The position numbers and the translations under genes are program-made. Below are positions 22,124-29,353 of a DNA stretch of 42,805 nucleotides, piece after piece. The stretch lies in contig CALFJC010000058.1 of the NCBI GenBank assembly GCA_937877655.1, forward strand, positions 1 to 42,805. The letters are read 5' to 3'. Within the stretch, counting starts at the first letter, position 1. Each line of letters begins with the position of its first letter. The stretch comes from an uncultured Selenomonadales bacterium. Lineage in GTDB: Bacteria; Bacillota; Negativicutes; Selenomonadales; Selenomonadaceae. Below the pieces are notes generated by a model. The model did not search any database and was not told the origin of the DNA. It saw nothing but the letters and a program-made list of their open reading frames with translations.

Positions 22124-22555
22124 TCAAAATTTAAGTTCTTCGGGTTTCTGCGCGGCGTGCGGATGCTTGTCGTCCGCGAAGACGTGCAACTTTCTGAACA
22201 AATCCGCGCCGAGTTTATTTTTCGGCAACATGCCTTTGACGGCGTGTTCAATGACGCGTTCGGGATATTTTTTCATCCATTCGCCCGCCGTTGCATACTT
22301 GCCGCCGCCGAGATAGCCGGTGTGGTGGAAGTAAACTTTTTTGCGAAGTTTTCTGCCGGTGAAAACAACTTTAGCCGCATTGATCACGATAACATAATCT
22401 CCCGTGTCGACATGCGGAGTGAATATCGGTTTATTTTTGCCGCGCAATACTTTGGCGACTTCTGCGGCGAGGCGACCGACGGTTTTGCCTTCGGCGTCGA
22501 CGAGATACCATTTCTTCTCGACGTCGCCCGCCTTTGCCATGAACGTATCTTTCAT
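22124..22555 (-). CDS. rplM: 50S ribosomal protein L13
   Basis: 143 aa, the usual length. Begins MKDTFMAKAGDVEKKWYLVD and contains 'GKTVGRLAAEVAKVLRGK', 'DYVIVINAAKVVFTG' and 'KKVYFHHTGYLGG'. Start at 22555, preceded by GGAGGAA; the longer reading frame upstream is the untranslated leader. First gene of the operon with rpsI. Confidence 0.98.
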   Translation of the reverse strand: MKDTFMAKAGDVEKKWYLVDAEGKTVGRLAAEVAKVLRGKNKPIFTPHVDTGDYVIVINAAKVVFTGRKLRKKVYFHHTGYLGGGKYATAGEWMKKYPERVIEHAVKGMLPKNKLGADLFRKLHVFADDKHPHAAQKPEELKF

Positions 22556-22640
22556 GAAGATTCCTCCAAAATTTTTTTTGATTGGTGGGTGCATATGTCC
22601 GGGGCTGATGGAAACACAGGCAAGCCGCCATATAGACGCG

Positions 22641-22669
22641 ATTGTAATAAAAAGTTTTTGCCCTGTCAA
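22641..22669 (-). promoter_or_regulatory. Promoter of rplM-rpsI
   Basis: TTGACA (22669-22664) and TACAAT (22646-22641), 17-bp spacer. Transcription near 22634 gives a leader of about 80 nt (22556-22634) with GC-rich complementary words; this is where L13 leaders that bind the product occur in Firmicutes, but I could not confirm that fold. Confidence 0.8.
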
Positions 22670-22740
22670 TATCAAACTTTTCTTTTGCCCGCCCAAAAAA
22701 TTTTTGGAGTCAAGACGCCCGATTCCTGACAAAAAATTTA

Positions 22741-22769
22741 TCGACGTTAAAAGTCATTAATGGTATAAT
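22741..22769 (+). promoter_or_regulatory. Candidate promoter of the lpx operon
   Basis: TATAAT at 22764-22769 with a weak -35 (TCGACG, 22741-22746) at a 17-bp spacer, about 30 bp before lpxC. Confidence 0.45.
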
Positions 22770-22800
22770 AGCCGCGAATTTTTTTCTGAAAGGAGGTTTG

Positions 22801-23655
22801 GTGTTGCAAAGACAGCGGACTTTAAAAAATAAAATTTCCTGCGTCGGCGTCGGGCTCCATTCGGGCAAAAAAGTTCGGCTCGCGATAAATCCCGGCGAAG
22901 TTGACGGCGGGATAATTTTTTTGAGAACGGATTTGCCTTCGCGCCCGAAAATTCATGCGACGGCAGAAAATGTTACGGCGACTCTCAGAGCAACGACTTT
23001 GGAAGAAAACGGCGCGAAAGTTTTCACGATTGAACATTTGATGAGTGCGCTCAATGTTTGCGGCGTCGACAACTGCGAGATTGAACTTGACGCCGAAGAA
23101 CCGCCCGTCCTCAACGGCAACTCCATTGACTTTTTTAAAATGATTCAAGAAGCGGGGCTCATCGAACAGGACGCGGAGAGAAAAATTATTCGTGTCGAAA
23201 AAATTTATCGCGTCGACGGCGAAGAAGGCAAGCGATTCATTATGGCTCTGCCCTACGAAGGTTTTCGCGTGAGTTTTGTTTCTGTCAATCCCCATCCGTT
23301 AATCGGCATTCAATACGGCGACTTTGAGATAACCGAAAAAATTTATGCGGAAGAAATTGCGCCTGCGCGGACAATCGCTTACGAAAAAGAAATTGACGCG
23401 CTCCGCGCAATGGGGCTCGGACTCGGCGGCACGATTGAAAATGTTATCGTCTACAATGACGAGGGCTGGCTCAACAAATTGAATTATCCCGATGAATTGG
23501 TTCGCCACAAAATTTTGGACGTTATCGGCGACATGCGCCTTGCGGGAGTTTTGAAATGTCATATTGTGGCGGCGGCTTCGGGACATGCCCTCAACACTCA
23601 ACTTGCGAAAAAAATTTATGCAGACTTCAAAAGGCAATGTGGAATGTGGAATTAG
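22801..23655 (+). CDS. lpxC: UDP-3-O-acyl-N-acetylglucosamine deacetylase
   Basis: 284 aa. LpxC performs the committed step of lipid A synthesis and uses Zn2+. Visible: 'GVGLHSGKKVRLAI' at the N-terminus, the first zinc His in 'FTIEHLMSALNVCGVDNCEI', the zinc His and Asp in 'DELVRHKILDVIGDMRL', and the catalytic His in 'AASGHALN'. Start codon is GTG 22801 or TTG 22804; AGGAGG at 22791-22796 suits the TTG slightly better. The final residues (CGMWN) and stop are encoded where heptamer array H7 begins. First gene of lpxC-fabZ-lpxA-lpxI, which marks an outer-membrane Firmicute. Confidence 0.97.
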   Translation: MLQRQRTLKNKISCVGVGLHSGKKVRLAINPGEVDGGIIFLRTDLPSRPKIHATAENVTATLRATTLEENGAKVFTIEHLMSALNVCGVDNCEIELDAEEPPVLNGNSIDFFKMIQEAGLIEQDAERKIIRVEKIYRVDGEEGKRFIMALPYEGFRVSFVSVNPHPLIGIQYGDFEITEKIYAEEIAPARTIAYEKEIDALRAMGLGLGGTIENVIVYNDEGWLNKLNYPDELVRHKILDVIGDMRLAGVLKCHIVAAASGHALNTQLAKKIYADFKRQCGMWN

Positions 23656-23699
23656 GGATAACAATTCCAAAATTCCTAATTCATAATTCCTAATTCCTA
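23641..23699. repeat. Heptamer array H7 with inverted arms
   Basis: Left arm GGAATGT, GGAATTA, GGGATAA (23641-23661); right arm ATTCCTA, ATTCATA, ATTCCTA, ATTCCTA (23672-23699). The left arm supplies the lpxC stop codon; the right arm ends about 10 nt before the fabZ ribosome site. Confidence 0.93.
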
Positions 23700-23722
23700 A
23701 TTGTTAAAAAGGAGCGATATAG

Positions 23723-24163
23723 ATGGTATTGGAAATCGAAGACATCATGAAAATTTTGCCGCACCGCCCGCCGATGCTTTTGGTGGACAGGATTTTGGAA
23801 ATAGATCCGTTCAAATCGGCGACGGGCTTAAAAAATATCACGATGAATGAACCGCAATTTGCGGGACATTTTCCCGGACATCCGATAATGCCGGGCGTCC
23901 TTCAGCTTGAGGCAATGGCACAAGTCGGCGGCGTGGCAATGCTTTATCCCGAAGAACATCGCGGGAAAATTGCACTTTTCGGCGGCATGGACAATATCAA
24001 ATTCAAAAAAATGGTCGTGCCCGGCGACACACTCATAACCAAAGCCGAGATCGTCAAAGTGCGCGGGCTTTTCGGCGTTTTGCATACAGACGGCTACGTT
24101 GATGATAAATTGGTTGCCGTTGCCGATTTTACTTTTGTTTTAAAAGGACGCGAGGAGCTCTAA
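23723..24163 (+). CDS. fabZ: 3-hydroxyacyl-ACP dehydratase FabZ
   Basis: 146 aa hot-dog fold enzyme of fatty acid elongation. 'LPHRPPMLLVDRILE' opens the fold, and the active-site His and Glu lie in 'FAGHFPGHPIMPGVLQLEAM'. Conserved C-terminal strand 'VADFTFVLKG'. AAAAAGGAG site. Placed between lpxC and lpxA, the standard order, because FabZ and the Lpx enzymes compete for 3-hydroxyacyl-ACP. Confidence 0.97.
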   Translation: MVLEIEDIMKILPHRPPMLLVDRILEIDPFKSATGLKNITMNEPQFAGHFPGHPIMPGVLQLEAMAQVGGVAMLYPEEHRGKIALFGGMDNIKFKKMVVPGDTLITKAEIVKVRGLFGVLHTDGYVDDKLVAVADFTFVLKGREEL

Positions 24164-24181
24164 AATTCGGGAGTAATAAAA

Positions 24182-25021
24182 ATGATAAAATTGGAAAGCA
24201 GCGACGAATTAAACGCGAATATCGGTACAAAAATTCATCCGAGCGCGGTCATTTCCGAAAGCGCACGGCTCGGAGAAAATGTCACAATCGGTCCTTACTG
24301 CGTGATTGGCGACGAAGTTGAAATTGGCGACGGCTCGATTATCGGTCCGCATGCAGTTATAGAAAGATGGACGACGCTAGGAAAAGATTGCAGAGTTTTT
24401 CAATTCGCTTCGGTCGGTGCCGAGCCGCAAGATTTGAAATTCAAAGGCGAGCAAAGTTCTACGATTATCGGCGACAGGACGACAATTCGCGAAGGCGCGA
24501 CAATTCACAGGGCGACCGGCGAAGGCAACGAAACCAGAATCGGCAGCGATTGTCTGTTGATGGCTTATATTCACATTGCGCACAACTGCACGCTCGGAAA
24601 CCGCGTTATCATGTCGAATTTGGCAAGTTGTTCGGGACATGCCATTGTTGAGGACAGAGTTGTTATCGGCGGTATGGCGGGCGTTCATCAATTCGTAAAA
24701 ATCGGACGCAATGCGATGGTCGGCGGCATGAGCAAACTTGTTCAAGATGTTGTGCCTTATACTTTGGTCGACGGACATCCCGCAAAAGTTGTCGGCTTAA
24801 ACAACGTCGGCATTTCGCGGGCGGGAGTTCCGCTTGAAAGTCGGCGGCTTATAAAAAAGGCGTATAAAATTCTCTATCGTTCGGGCTTGAGTTTGGCGGA
24901 GGCTATCGCCGTCATTGAACAGGAAGTTGATTCTTGCGAGGAAGTCGAACATTTTCTGAGATTTTTGCGCAATGCCGAGCGGGGAATTTGCCGCGAACGA
25001 AGAGATTTTGACGAAAAATAA
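24182..25021 (+). CDS. lpxA: UDP-N-acetylglucosamine acyltransferase
   Basis: 279 aa. LpxA adds a 3-hydroxyacyl chain to UDP-GlcNAc, the first step of lipid A. A left-handed beta helix of hexapeptide repeats fills residues about 12-205 ('IHPSAVISESARLGENVTIG', 'IGPYCVIGDEVEIGDGS'), with the catalytic His in 'MAYIHIAHNC' and the acyl-length region 'GGMAGVHQFVKIGRNAMVGG'. The helical C-terminal domain (about 216-279) is exactly the part repeated three more times downstream in 201-bp units. GGGAG site before the ATG. The last 16 residues are charged and extend past E. coli LpxA (262 aa). Confidence 0.97.
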   Translation: MIKLESSDELNANIGTKIHPSAVISESARLGENVTIGPYCVIGDEVEIGDGSIIGPHAVIERWTTLGKDCRVFQFASVGAEPQDLKFKGEQSSTIIGDRTTIREGATIHRATGEGNETRIGSDCLLMAYIHIAHNCTLGNRVIMSNLASCSGHAIVEDRVVIGGMAGVHQFVKIGRNAMVGGMSKLVQDVVPYTLVDGHPAKVVGLNNVGISRAGVPLESRRLIKKAYKILYRSGLSLAEAIAVIEQEVDSCEEVEHFLRFLRNAERGICRERRDFDEK

Positions 25022-25628
25022 AAATGGCTTCCGCTTGAAAGTCGGCGGCTTATCAAAAAGGCGTATAAAATTCTCTATCGGTCGGGTTTGAGTTTGGCGG
25101 AGGCTATCGCCGTCATTGAACAGGAAGTTGATTCTTGCGAGGAAGTCGAACATTTTCTGAGATTTTTACGCAACGCCGAACGGGGAATTTGCCGCGAGCG
25201 AAGAGATTTTGACGAAAAATAAAAATGGCTTCCGCTTGAAAGTCGGCGGCTGATTAAAAAGGCGTATAAAATTCTCTATCGTTCGGGTTTGAGTTTGGCG
25301 GAGACTATTGCCGTCATTGAACAGGAAGTTGATTCTTGCGAGGAAGTCGAACATTTTTTGAGATTTCTACGCAATGCCGAGCGGGGAATTTGCCGCGAAC
25401 GAAGAGATTTTGACGAAAAATAAAAATGGCTTCCGCTTGAAAGTCGGCGGCTTATCAAAAAGGCGTATAAAATTCTCTATCGGTCGGGTTTGAGTTTGGC
25501 GGAGGCTATCGCCGTCATTGAACAGGAAGTTGATTCTTGCGAGGAAGTCGAACATTTTCTGAGATTTTTACGCAACGCCGAACGGGGAATTTGCCGCGAG
25601 CGAAGAGATTTTGACGAAAAATAAGGAT
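24828..25628 (+). repeat. Four tandem 201-bp units covering the lpxA C-terminal domain
   Basis: Units start at 24828, 25029, 25230 and 25431, exactly 201 bp (67 codons) apart. Unit 1 is the real 3' end of lpxA; units 2-4 follow its stop codon. Units 2 and 4 are identical as far as I can compare, while units 1 and 3 share other variants, suggesting duplication of a two-unit block. No in-frame stop other than the shared terminal TAA, and no indel. Confidence 0.97.
25029..25624 (+). pseudogene. Three extra copies of the lpxA 3' end
   Basis: Each copy can encode the segment from 'LPLESRRLIKKAYKIL' to 'ERRDFDEK' and then TAA, in the same frame as lpxA. Compared with lpxA, unit 2 differs at seven positions, all synonymous; unit 3 differs at about eight codons with one replacement (Ala to Thr). 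None has a ribosome site or an ATG in frame, so they look like untranslated displaced 3' ends. After unit 4 the sequence passes into the ribosome site of the next gene. Confidence 0.8.
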
Positions 25629-25636
25629 GGTATTTT

Positions 25637-25990
25637 ATGAACAAAAAAGAAATTGCAGAGCTTGCCGCGTGGACGGCGAAAAGCATTAAAGATACTTTGA
25701 CAATGGACGGCAGGAAATTGGACGCGGCGGGCGAGGATATTATTCGCGAATATGTTCAAACGGATTTAACCAACTGGCAACGCGGCGAAAAAATTTCCGT
25801 TGAAAGTTCCGCGCAGTTGGTTCAAGAAATTTTTACGCGCCGCCGTCACGAAACCAAAACCGAAGACGAAGTTTTTAACGCAATGATGATTCTTTGTTCA
25901 AAATTTCCTGCGTTTGTTGAAAGCCAAAAACGCGAGCGCGAGGCGGAGGCTGAAAGATTGGCTGAAAAGATGCCCGCCGTCAAGGTTTAA
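25637..25990 (+). CDS. Hypothetical helical protein in the lpx operon
   Basis: 117 aa, not recognised. Predicted all-helical and hydrophilic; the N-terminus 'NKKEIAELAAWTAKSIKDTL' is amphipathic and the C-terminus (about 95-112) is a charged Glu/Arg-rich helix that could form a coiled coil. No signal or membrane segment. Starts 13 nt after the last lpxA repeat and ends 21 nt before lpxI, so it is co-transcribed with lipid A genes. The AAGGATGG before its ATG is a modest ribosome site. It could be an adaptor or regulatory protein; no function is claimed. Confidence 0.75.
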   Translation: MNKKEIAELAAWTAKSIKDTLTMDGRKLDAAGEDIIREYVQTDLTNWQRGEKISVESSAQLVQEIFTRRRHETKTEDEVFNAMMILCSKFPAFVESQKREREAEAERLAEKMPAVKV

Positions 25991-26011
25991 AAAATTTTTG
26001 GAGGTTATTAA

Positions 26012-26815
26012 ATGGAGAAACTTGGAATATTGGCGGGAGTCGGGAAATTGCCTGTCGAATGCGCCCGCGCCGCCAAACAACTCGGCTATGAAGTTTATTC
26101 GATAGGACTTTTGGCGGACAGTGATCCTTCAATTGCGGAGTTTTCAAAGGATTATCAATTCATCAGCGTCGCGCAGTTGGATGCGATTTTAAATTATCTG
26201 GCGCAAAATCAAATTCAACAAGTCACGTTGATAGGAAAAGTCACGAAAGAACTTTTATTCAACGGCGCGGTTTTGCCCGACGCCCGAATGTTGCAGTTGA
26301 TAATGTCTCTGCCCGACAGAAAAGATGATACGATCATGATGGCATTTGTCCGCGAGCTGGCAAGGGCAGGCATTCAAACCTTTGATCAAACAAAATTGAT
26401 AAGAAAACTTATGCCGCGCAGAGGAACAATCACAAAACGCGAGCCGACAGAAATTGAACGTCAAGATATGGAATTCGGCTTCAGAATTGCAAAGGAACTC
26501 GGACGCCTTGACATCGGACAAACTGTCGTCGTAAAAAATCGGGCGGTCATGGCACTTGAGGCGATTGAAGGAACGGATGCTTGCATTGAACGCGGCGGGA
26601 AATTGGCACACGGCGGCGCGGTTGTCGCCAAAGTTTCAAAGCCGCAACAAGATAATCGTTTCGACGTTCCGACGGTCGGTTATCGCACGATTGAAAACAT
26701 GGCGAAAGTCGGAGCAACGGCATTGGCTATCGAGGCGGGCAAAACTCTTTTGGTCGAGCGTGAACAAATGATCGCCTTCGCCGACGATCAAGGAATTTCA
26801 ATCGTTGCAATGTAA
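26012..26815 (+). CDS. lpxI: UDP-2,3-diacylglucosamine pyrophosphatase LpxI
   Basis: 267 aa. LpxI (formerly DUF1009) releases lipid X and UMP from UDP-2,3-diacylglucosamine and replaces LpxH in many lineages. The N-terminal domain starts 'LGILAGVGKLPVECARAA' and the C-terminal domain has 'GQTVVVKNRAVMALEAIEGT', 'AVVAKVSKPQQDNRFDVPTV' and 'MAKVGATALAIEAGKTLL', including the catalytic Asp region. TTTTGGAGG site. In line with lpxC-fabZ-lpxA; lpxB and lpxK are not in this window. Confidence 0.95.
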   Translation: MEKLGILAGVGKLPVECARAAKQLGYEVYSIGLLADSDPSIAEFSKDYQFISVAQLDAILNYLAQNQIQQVTLIGKVTKELLFNGAVLPDARMLQLIMSLPDRKDDTIMMAFVRELARAGIQTFDQTKLIRKLMPRRGTITKREPTEIERQDMEFGFRIAKELGRLDIGQTVVVKNRAVMALEAIEGTDACIERGGKLAHGGAVVAKVSKPQQDNRFDVPTVGYRTIENMAKVGATALAIEAGKTLLVEREQMIAFADDQGISIVAM

Positions 26816-26833
26816 ATTGTCGGAGAAAAATTT

Positions 26834-28381
26834 ATGAGTTTCAATGCAAAAACTTGCACGACAATTCTTGTTACAAAAGGCGCATCAGCCGACGGAAGCG
26901 TTTTTGTTACGCATTCAAACGACGGATATATTGGCGATCCGAACGTTGTTTTTGTTCCGGCGCGAGATCATGAAAAGTGCAAAGTGCGCTTCGTTTATCC
27001 CAGCCCCGTCGCAACGGGAGAAATGTCCGCTTATAATTGTTTTTTCAATCCTCATTTGGTTGCGCCGGCACGCAGCGAAGGTTACGACTTTCCCGGCAAG
27101 CCGTTTACAAAACCGATTGGAAAAATTCCCGAAGTCGAGCACACTTACGCTTACATTGACGGCGAATATCCCGTTGTGAACGAACACGGCTTGATGATGG
27201 GCGAATGTACCGACACTTCCGCCCGCCTGCGCGAAGTTCCCTACAAAGAAGGCGGCGGGATTTTTTATTCGTCTGAACTTGGGCGCGTGGCTTTGGAGCG
27301 TTGCAAGACTGCGCGGGAAGCAATAATTTTAATGGGCGCGTTGATTGACAAGTACGGGCTTTACGGTACGGCAGAGACTTTGATTGTTGCCGACAGCAAT
27401 GAAGGTTGGGTTATGGAAATGATGCCGACTCCTTCAAGATACGGCGGCTTTTGGATTGCCGAAAAAATTCCCGACGGACATTTTTTTATCGCGGCAAATC
27501 AGTTGCGAATAAGAGCGATAAGAGAAGGCGATCCGAATCAAATTTTTAACCCGAAACTCCCGCAAATGTTGAAAGAAAATTTTTGGGCAGTTTATGATGA
27601 CAGGGGAAATTTGGATTGGGTAAAATCTCTGCGCGGCGACGAATTTTTTCATCCCTATTATTCAATGCGGCGCGTCTGGCGGGCAATGGATTTGGTTGCG
27701 CCGTCGAAAAAATTTTCTTCAAAAGTCAACGGCTGGGATTCAGATTATTATCCGCTGTCCATTTGTCCCGATGAAAAATTGGAACTCGGCGACGTGATAA
27801 ATTTGTATCGCGATTATTATCGAGGTACGAAATTTGACAAAACGCGGAGCAAATTTGCGGGAATTCACGGCTCGCCTTATCACTACGACTGCGAAAACAG
27901 CGAACGCGCCATTTTTTCGGCGGATACAAGTTGCACTTACATTGCGCAGGTTAATGACGAATTGCCCGCGCCGATTTTTTGGTTGTCAACGAATACTCCG
28001 CTTGACAATCCTTTTGTGCCGTTCACGGTTGCGAAAATGCCCGAAGCTTACAATCACATTTTGCGAAAAGAATACGACGGCTCCAAAATGTGGTGGGCGT
28101 CGAATCAGATTAAAGCGTTGGCGGGCGGCTATTACCGTTCCTTTGGCAAAACAGTTGAGAAGGCGATTCATCAAGTGGAAAAAAATTCTTTCAATCTGGT
28201 TAAATCTTCACTCAATCTCTCGGAAGAAAAATTCGCCGAAGCTCTTAATGAAAATGCCTTAAAAATCTTTGACGCTTGGAAAAAACTTTACGAGAAAATT
28301 TTAATCCGATATGACGGCGGCGCGGGCATTGATTACGATAAAAAAAATTTGCCCAAGTCGGAAATTCCGAACAAATATTGA
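26834..28381 (+). CDS. C69-family dipeptidase
   Basis: 515 aa. Members are N-terminal-nucleophile hydrolases that cut dipeptides. Cys8 in 'AKTCTTILVTKGASADGS' is the likely nucleophile after removal of seven residues; 'HSNDGYIGDPN' follows as in PepD proteins. Other family patterns are 'VNEHGLMMGECTDTSA', 'ADSNEGWVMEMMP' and 'FFIAANQLRIRAI'. No signal peptide, so cytoplasmic. ATG with CGGAG; 18 nt after lpxI, hence possibly read from the lpx operon, and closed by a terminator. Substrate range unknown. Confidence 0.9.
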   Translation: MSFNAKTCTTILVTKGASADGSVFVTHSNDGYIGDPNVVFVPARDHEKCKVRFVYPSPVATGEMSAYNCFFNPHLVAPARSEGYDFPGKPFTKPIGKIPEVEHTYAYIDGEYPVVNEHGLMMGECTDTSARLREVPYKEGGGIFYSSELGRVALERCKTAREAIILMGALIDKYGLYGTAETLIVADSNEGWVMEMMPTPSRYGGFWIAEKIPDGHFFIAANQLRIRAIREGDPNQIFNPKLPQMLKENFWAVYDDRGNLDWVKSLRGDEFFHPYYSMRRVWRAMDLVAPSKKFSSKVNGWDSDYYPLSICPDEKLELGDVINLYRDYYRGTKFDKTRSKFAGIHGSPYHYDCENSERAIFSADTSCTYIAQVNDELPAPIFWLSTNTPLDNPFVPFTVAKMPEAYNHILRKEYDGSKMWWASNQIKALAGGYYRSFGKTVEKAIHQVEKNSFNLVKSSLNLSEEKFAEALNENALKIFDAWKKLYEKILIRYDGGAGIDYDKKNLPKSEIPNKY

Positions 28382-28390
28382 AAGAAAAAA

Positions 28391-28426
28391 TCCTTCCGGA
28401 GATAAATTTCAAGGGAAGGATTTTTT
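28391..28426 (+). terminator. Terminator after the C69 dipeptidase
   Basis: TCCTTCC (28391-28397) pairs with GGAAGGA (28414-28420), followed by six T. The AT-rich stretch 28427-28659 beyond holds a TATAAT at 28543-28548 with no convincing -35 box, and nothing else I recognise. Confidence 0.9.
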
Positions 28427-28659
28427 ATTGTTTGATTCGGTTTAACAAGAATTTATAGTTTCGATTGAAAAAATTTTAAACAAGACGGCAAAAGTTTCAA
28501 AAAATACGCCAAAAATTTTTAGGAAAGATTTTGCGAGAAAAATATAATGTGCAAAATGGAATTGATAAACTTGTAAAATTTTGTTCAACAGTTGATTAAA
28601 ATTGTATTGTTTTTAGCCTTACGATTTGATAAACTTTCCAAAAAAAGGAGGGTTTTCTC

Positions 28660-29256
28660 TTGAAAGAAAAAACTTTTATCACGATTACGCGGCAATACGG
28701 CAGCGGCGGACATTCTATCGCGGAAGCGGTCGCCAAAAAAATTGGTGCCAAATGCTACAACCGCAATATCGTTGCGGCGGCGGCGGAGAGCCTTGACACT
28801 TTCGAGGACGTTCAAACCGTCGTGGACAATGCCTACGACACGCCCAACGATTTTGTCGCCTCAATTTCCGCGCTCGTCGGGCAGGGCGTCCCGCGTCAAA
28901 ATCAAATGTACATTCAGCAAGCAAGAATTATTCGCGAGCTTGCCGAGTGCGATGAATCGGCGGTTTTCGTCGGACGCTGTGCCGATTACATTTTGCGCGA
29001 CGTGCCCAATCATTTTTCGTTTTTCATTTATGCCGATGAGGAATGTCGCCGCAAACGCGCCAAAGAAATTTACAAAGATTTTTCTTTTGAAGATGTGCTT
29101 GACGTTGACAAAAAGCGCAAAAGTTATTACGCCTATTATACCGGCAGGACTTGGGGCGATCCGCAAAATTACGATTTGATGATTAACACCACGAACATTA
29201 CGACGGAACAGGCAGTTCAGATCATTCTGGATTACGTCGAGCTCCGTCAGAAATAA
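28660..29256 (+). CDS. Cytidylate-kinase-like family protein
   Basis: 198 aa. P-loop at the N-terminus, 'TITRQYGSGGHSIAEAVAKK' (about 7-26), followed by the cytidylate kinase 2 family pattern with 'VFVGRCADYILRD' near 105-117 and a lid-like segment 'RKRAKEIYKDF' near 130. These proteins phosphorylate a nucleotide or a related small molecule; the substrate of this subfamily is not settled, so CMP kinase activity should not be assumed. Starts with TTG at 28660, 10 nt after AAGGAGGG. Single gene; array H8 begins at its stop codon. Confidence 0.85.
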   Translation: MKEKTFITITRQYGSGGHSIAEAVAKKIGAKCYNRNIVAAAAESLDTFEDVQTVVDNAYDTPNDFVASISALVGQGVPRQNQMYIQQARIIRELAECDESAVFVGRCADYILRDVPNHFSFFIYADEECRRKRAKEIYKDFSFEDVLDVDKKRKSYYAYYTGRTWGDPQNYDLMINTTNITTEQAVQIILDYVELRQK

Positions 29257-29328
29257 TTAGGAATTAGGAATGAGGAATTAATAATGAAGAAACGATTTTC
29301 ATTCCTAATTCCTAATTCATAATTCCTG
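29256..29328. repeat. Heptamer array H8 with inverted arms
   Basis: Left arm ATTAGGA twice, ATGAGGA, ATTAATA, ATGAAGA (29256-29290); right arm ATTCCTA twice, ATTCATA, ATTCCTG (29301-29328). The right arm resembles that of H7. Ends about 12 nt before the ribosome site of the next gene. Confidence 0.95.
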
Positions 29329-29353
29329 ATTGATAAAAAAAGGAGGAGTTTTA

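Noticed and set aside
22157..22729. Plus-strand open frame of 190 codons opposite rplM
   Set aside because: Antisense shadow of a clear ribosomal protein gene and its leader.
24797..25555. Repeated minus-strand open frames across the lpxA copies
   Set aside because: They recur only because the 201-bp unit recurs; they read antisense to lpxA and have no ribosome site.
24828..25628. CRISPR-like or minisatellite array
   Set aside because: Units are 201 bp with no unique spacers and match the lpxA 3' end, so this is a gene-fragment duplication.
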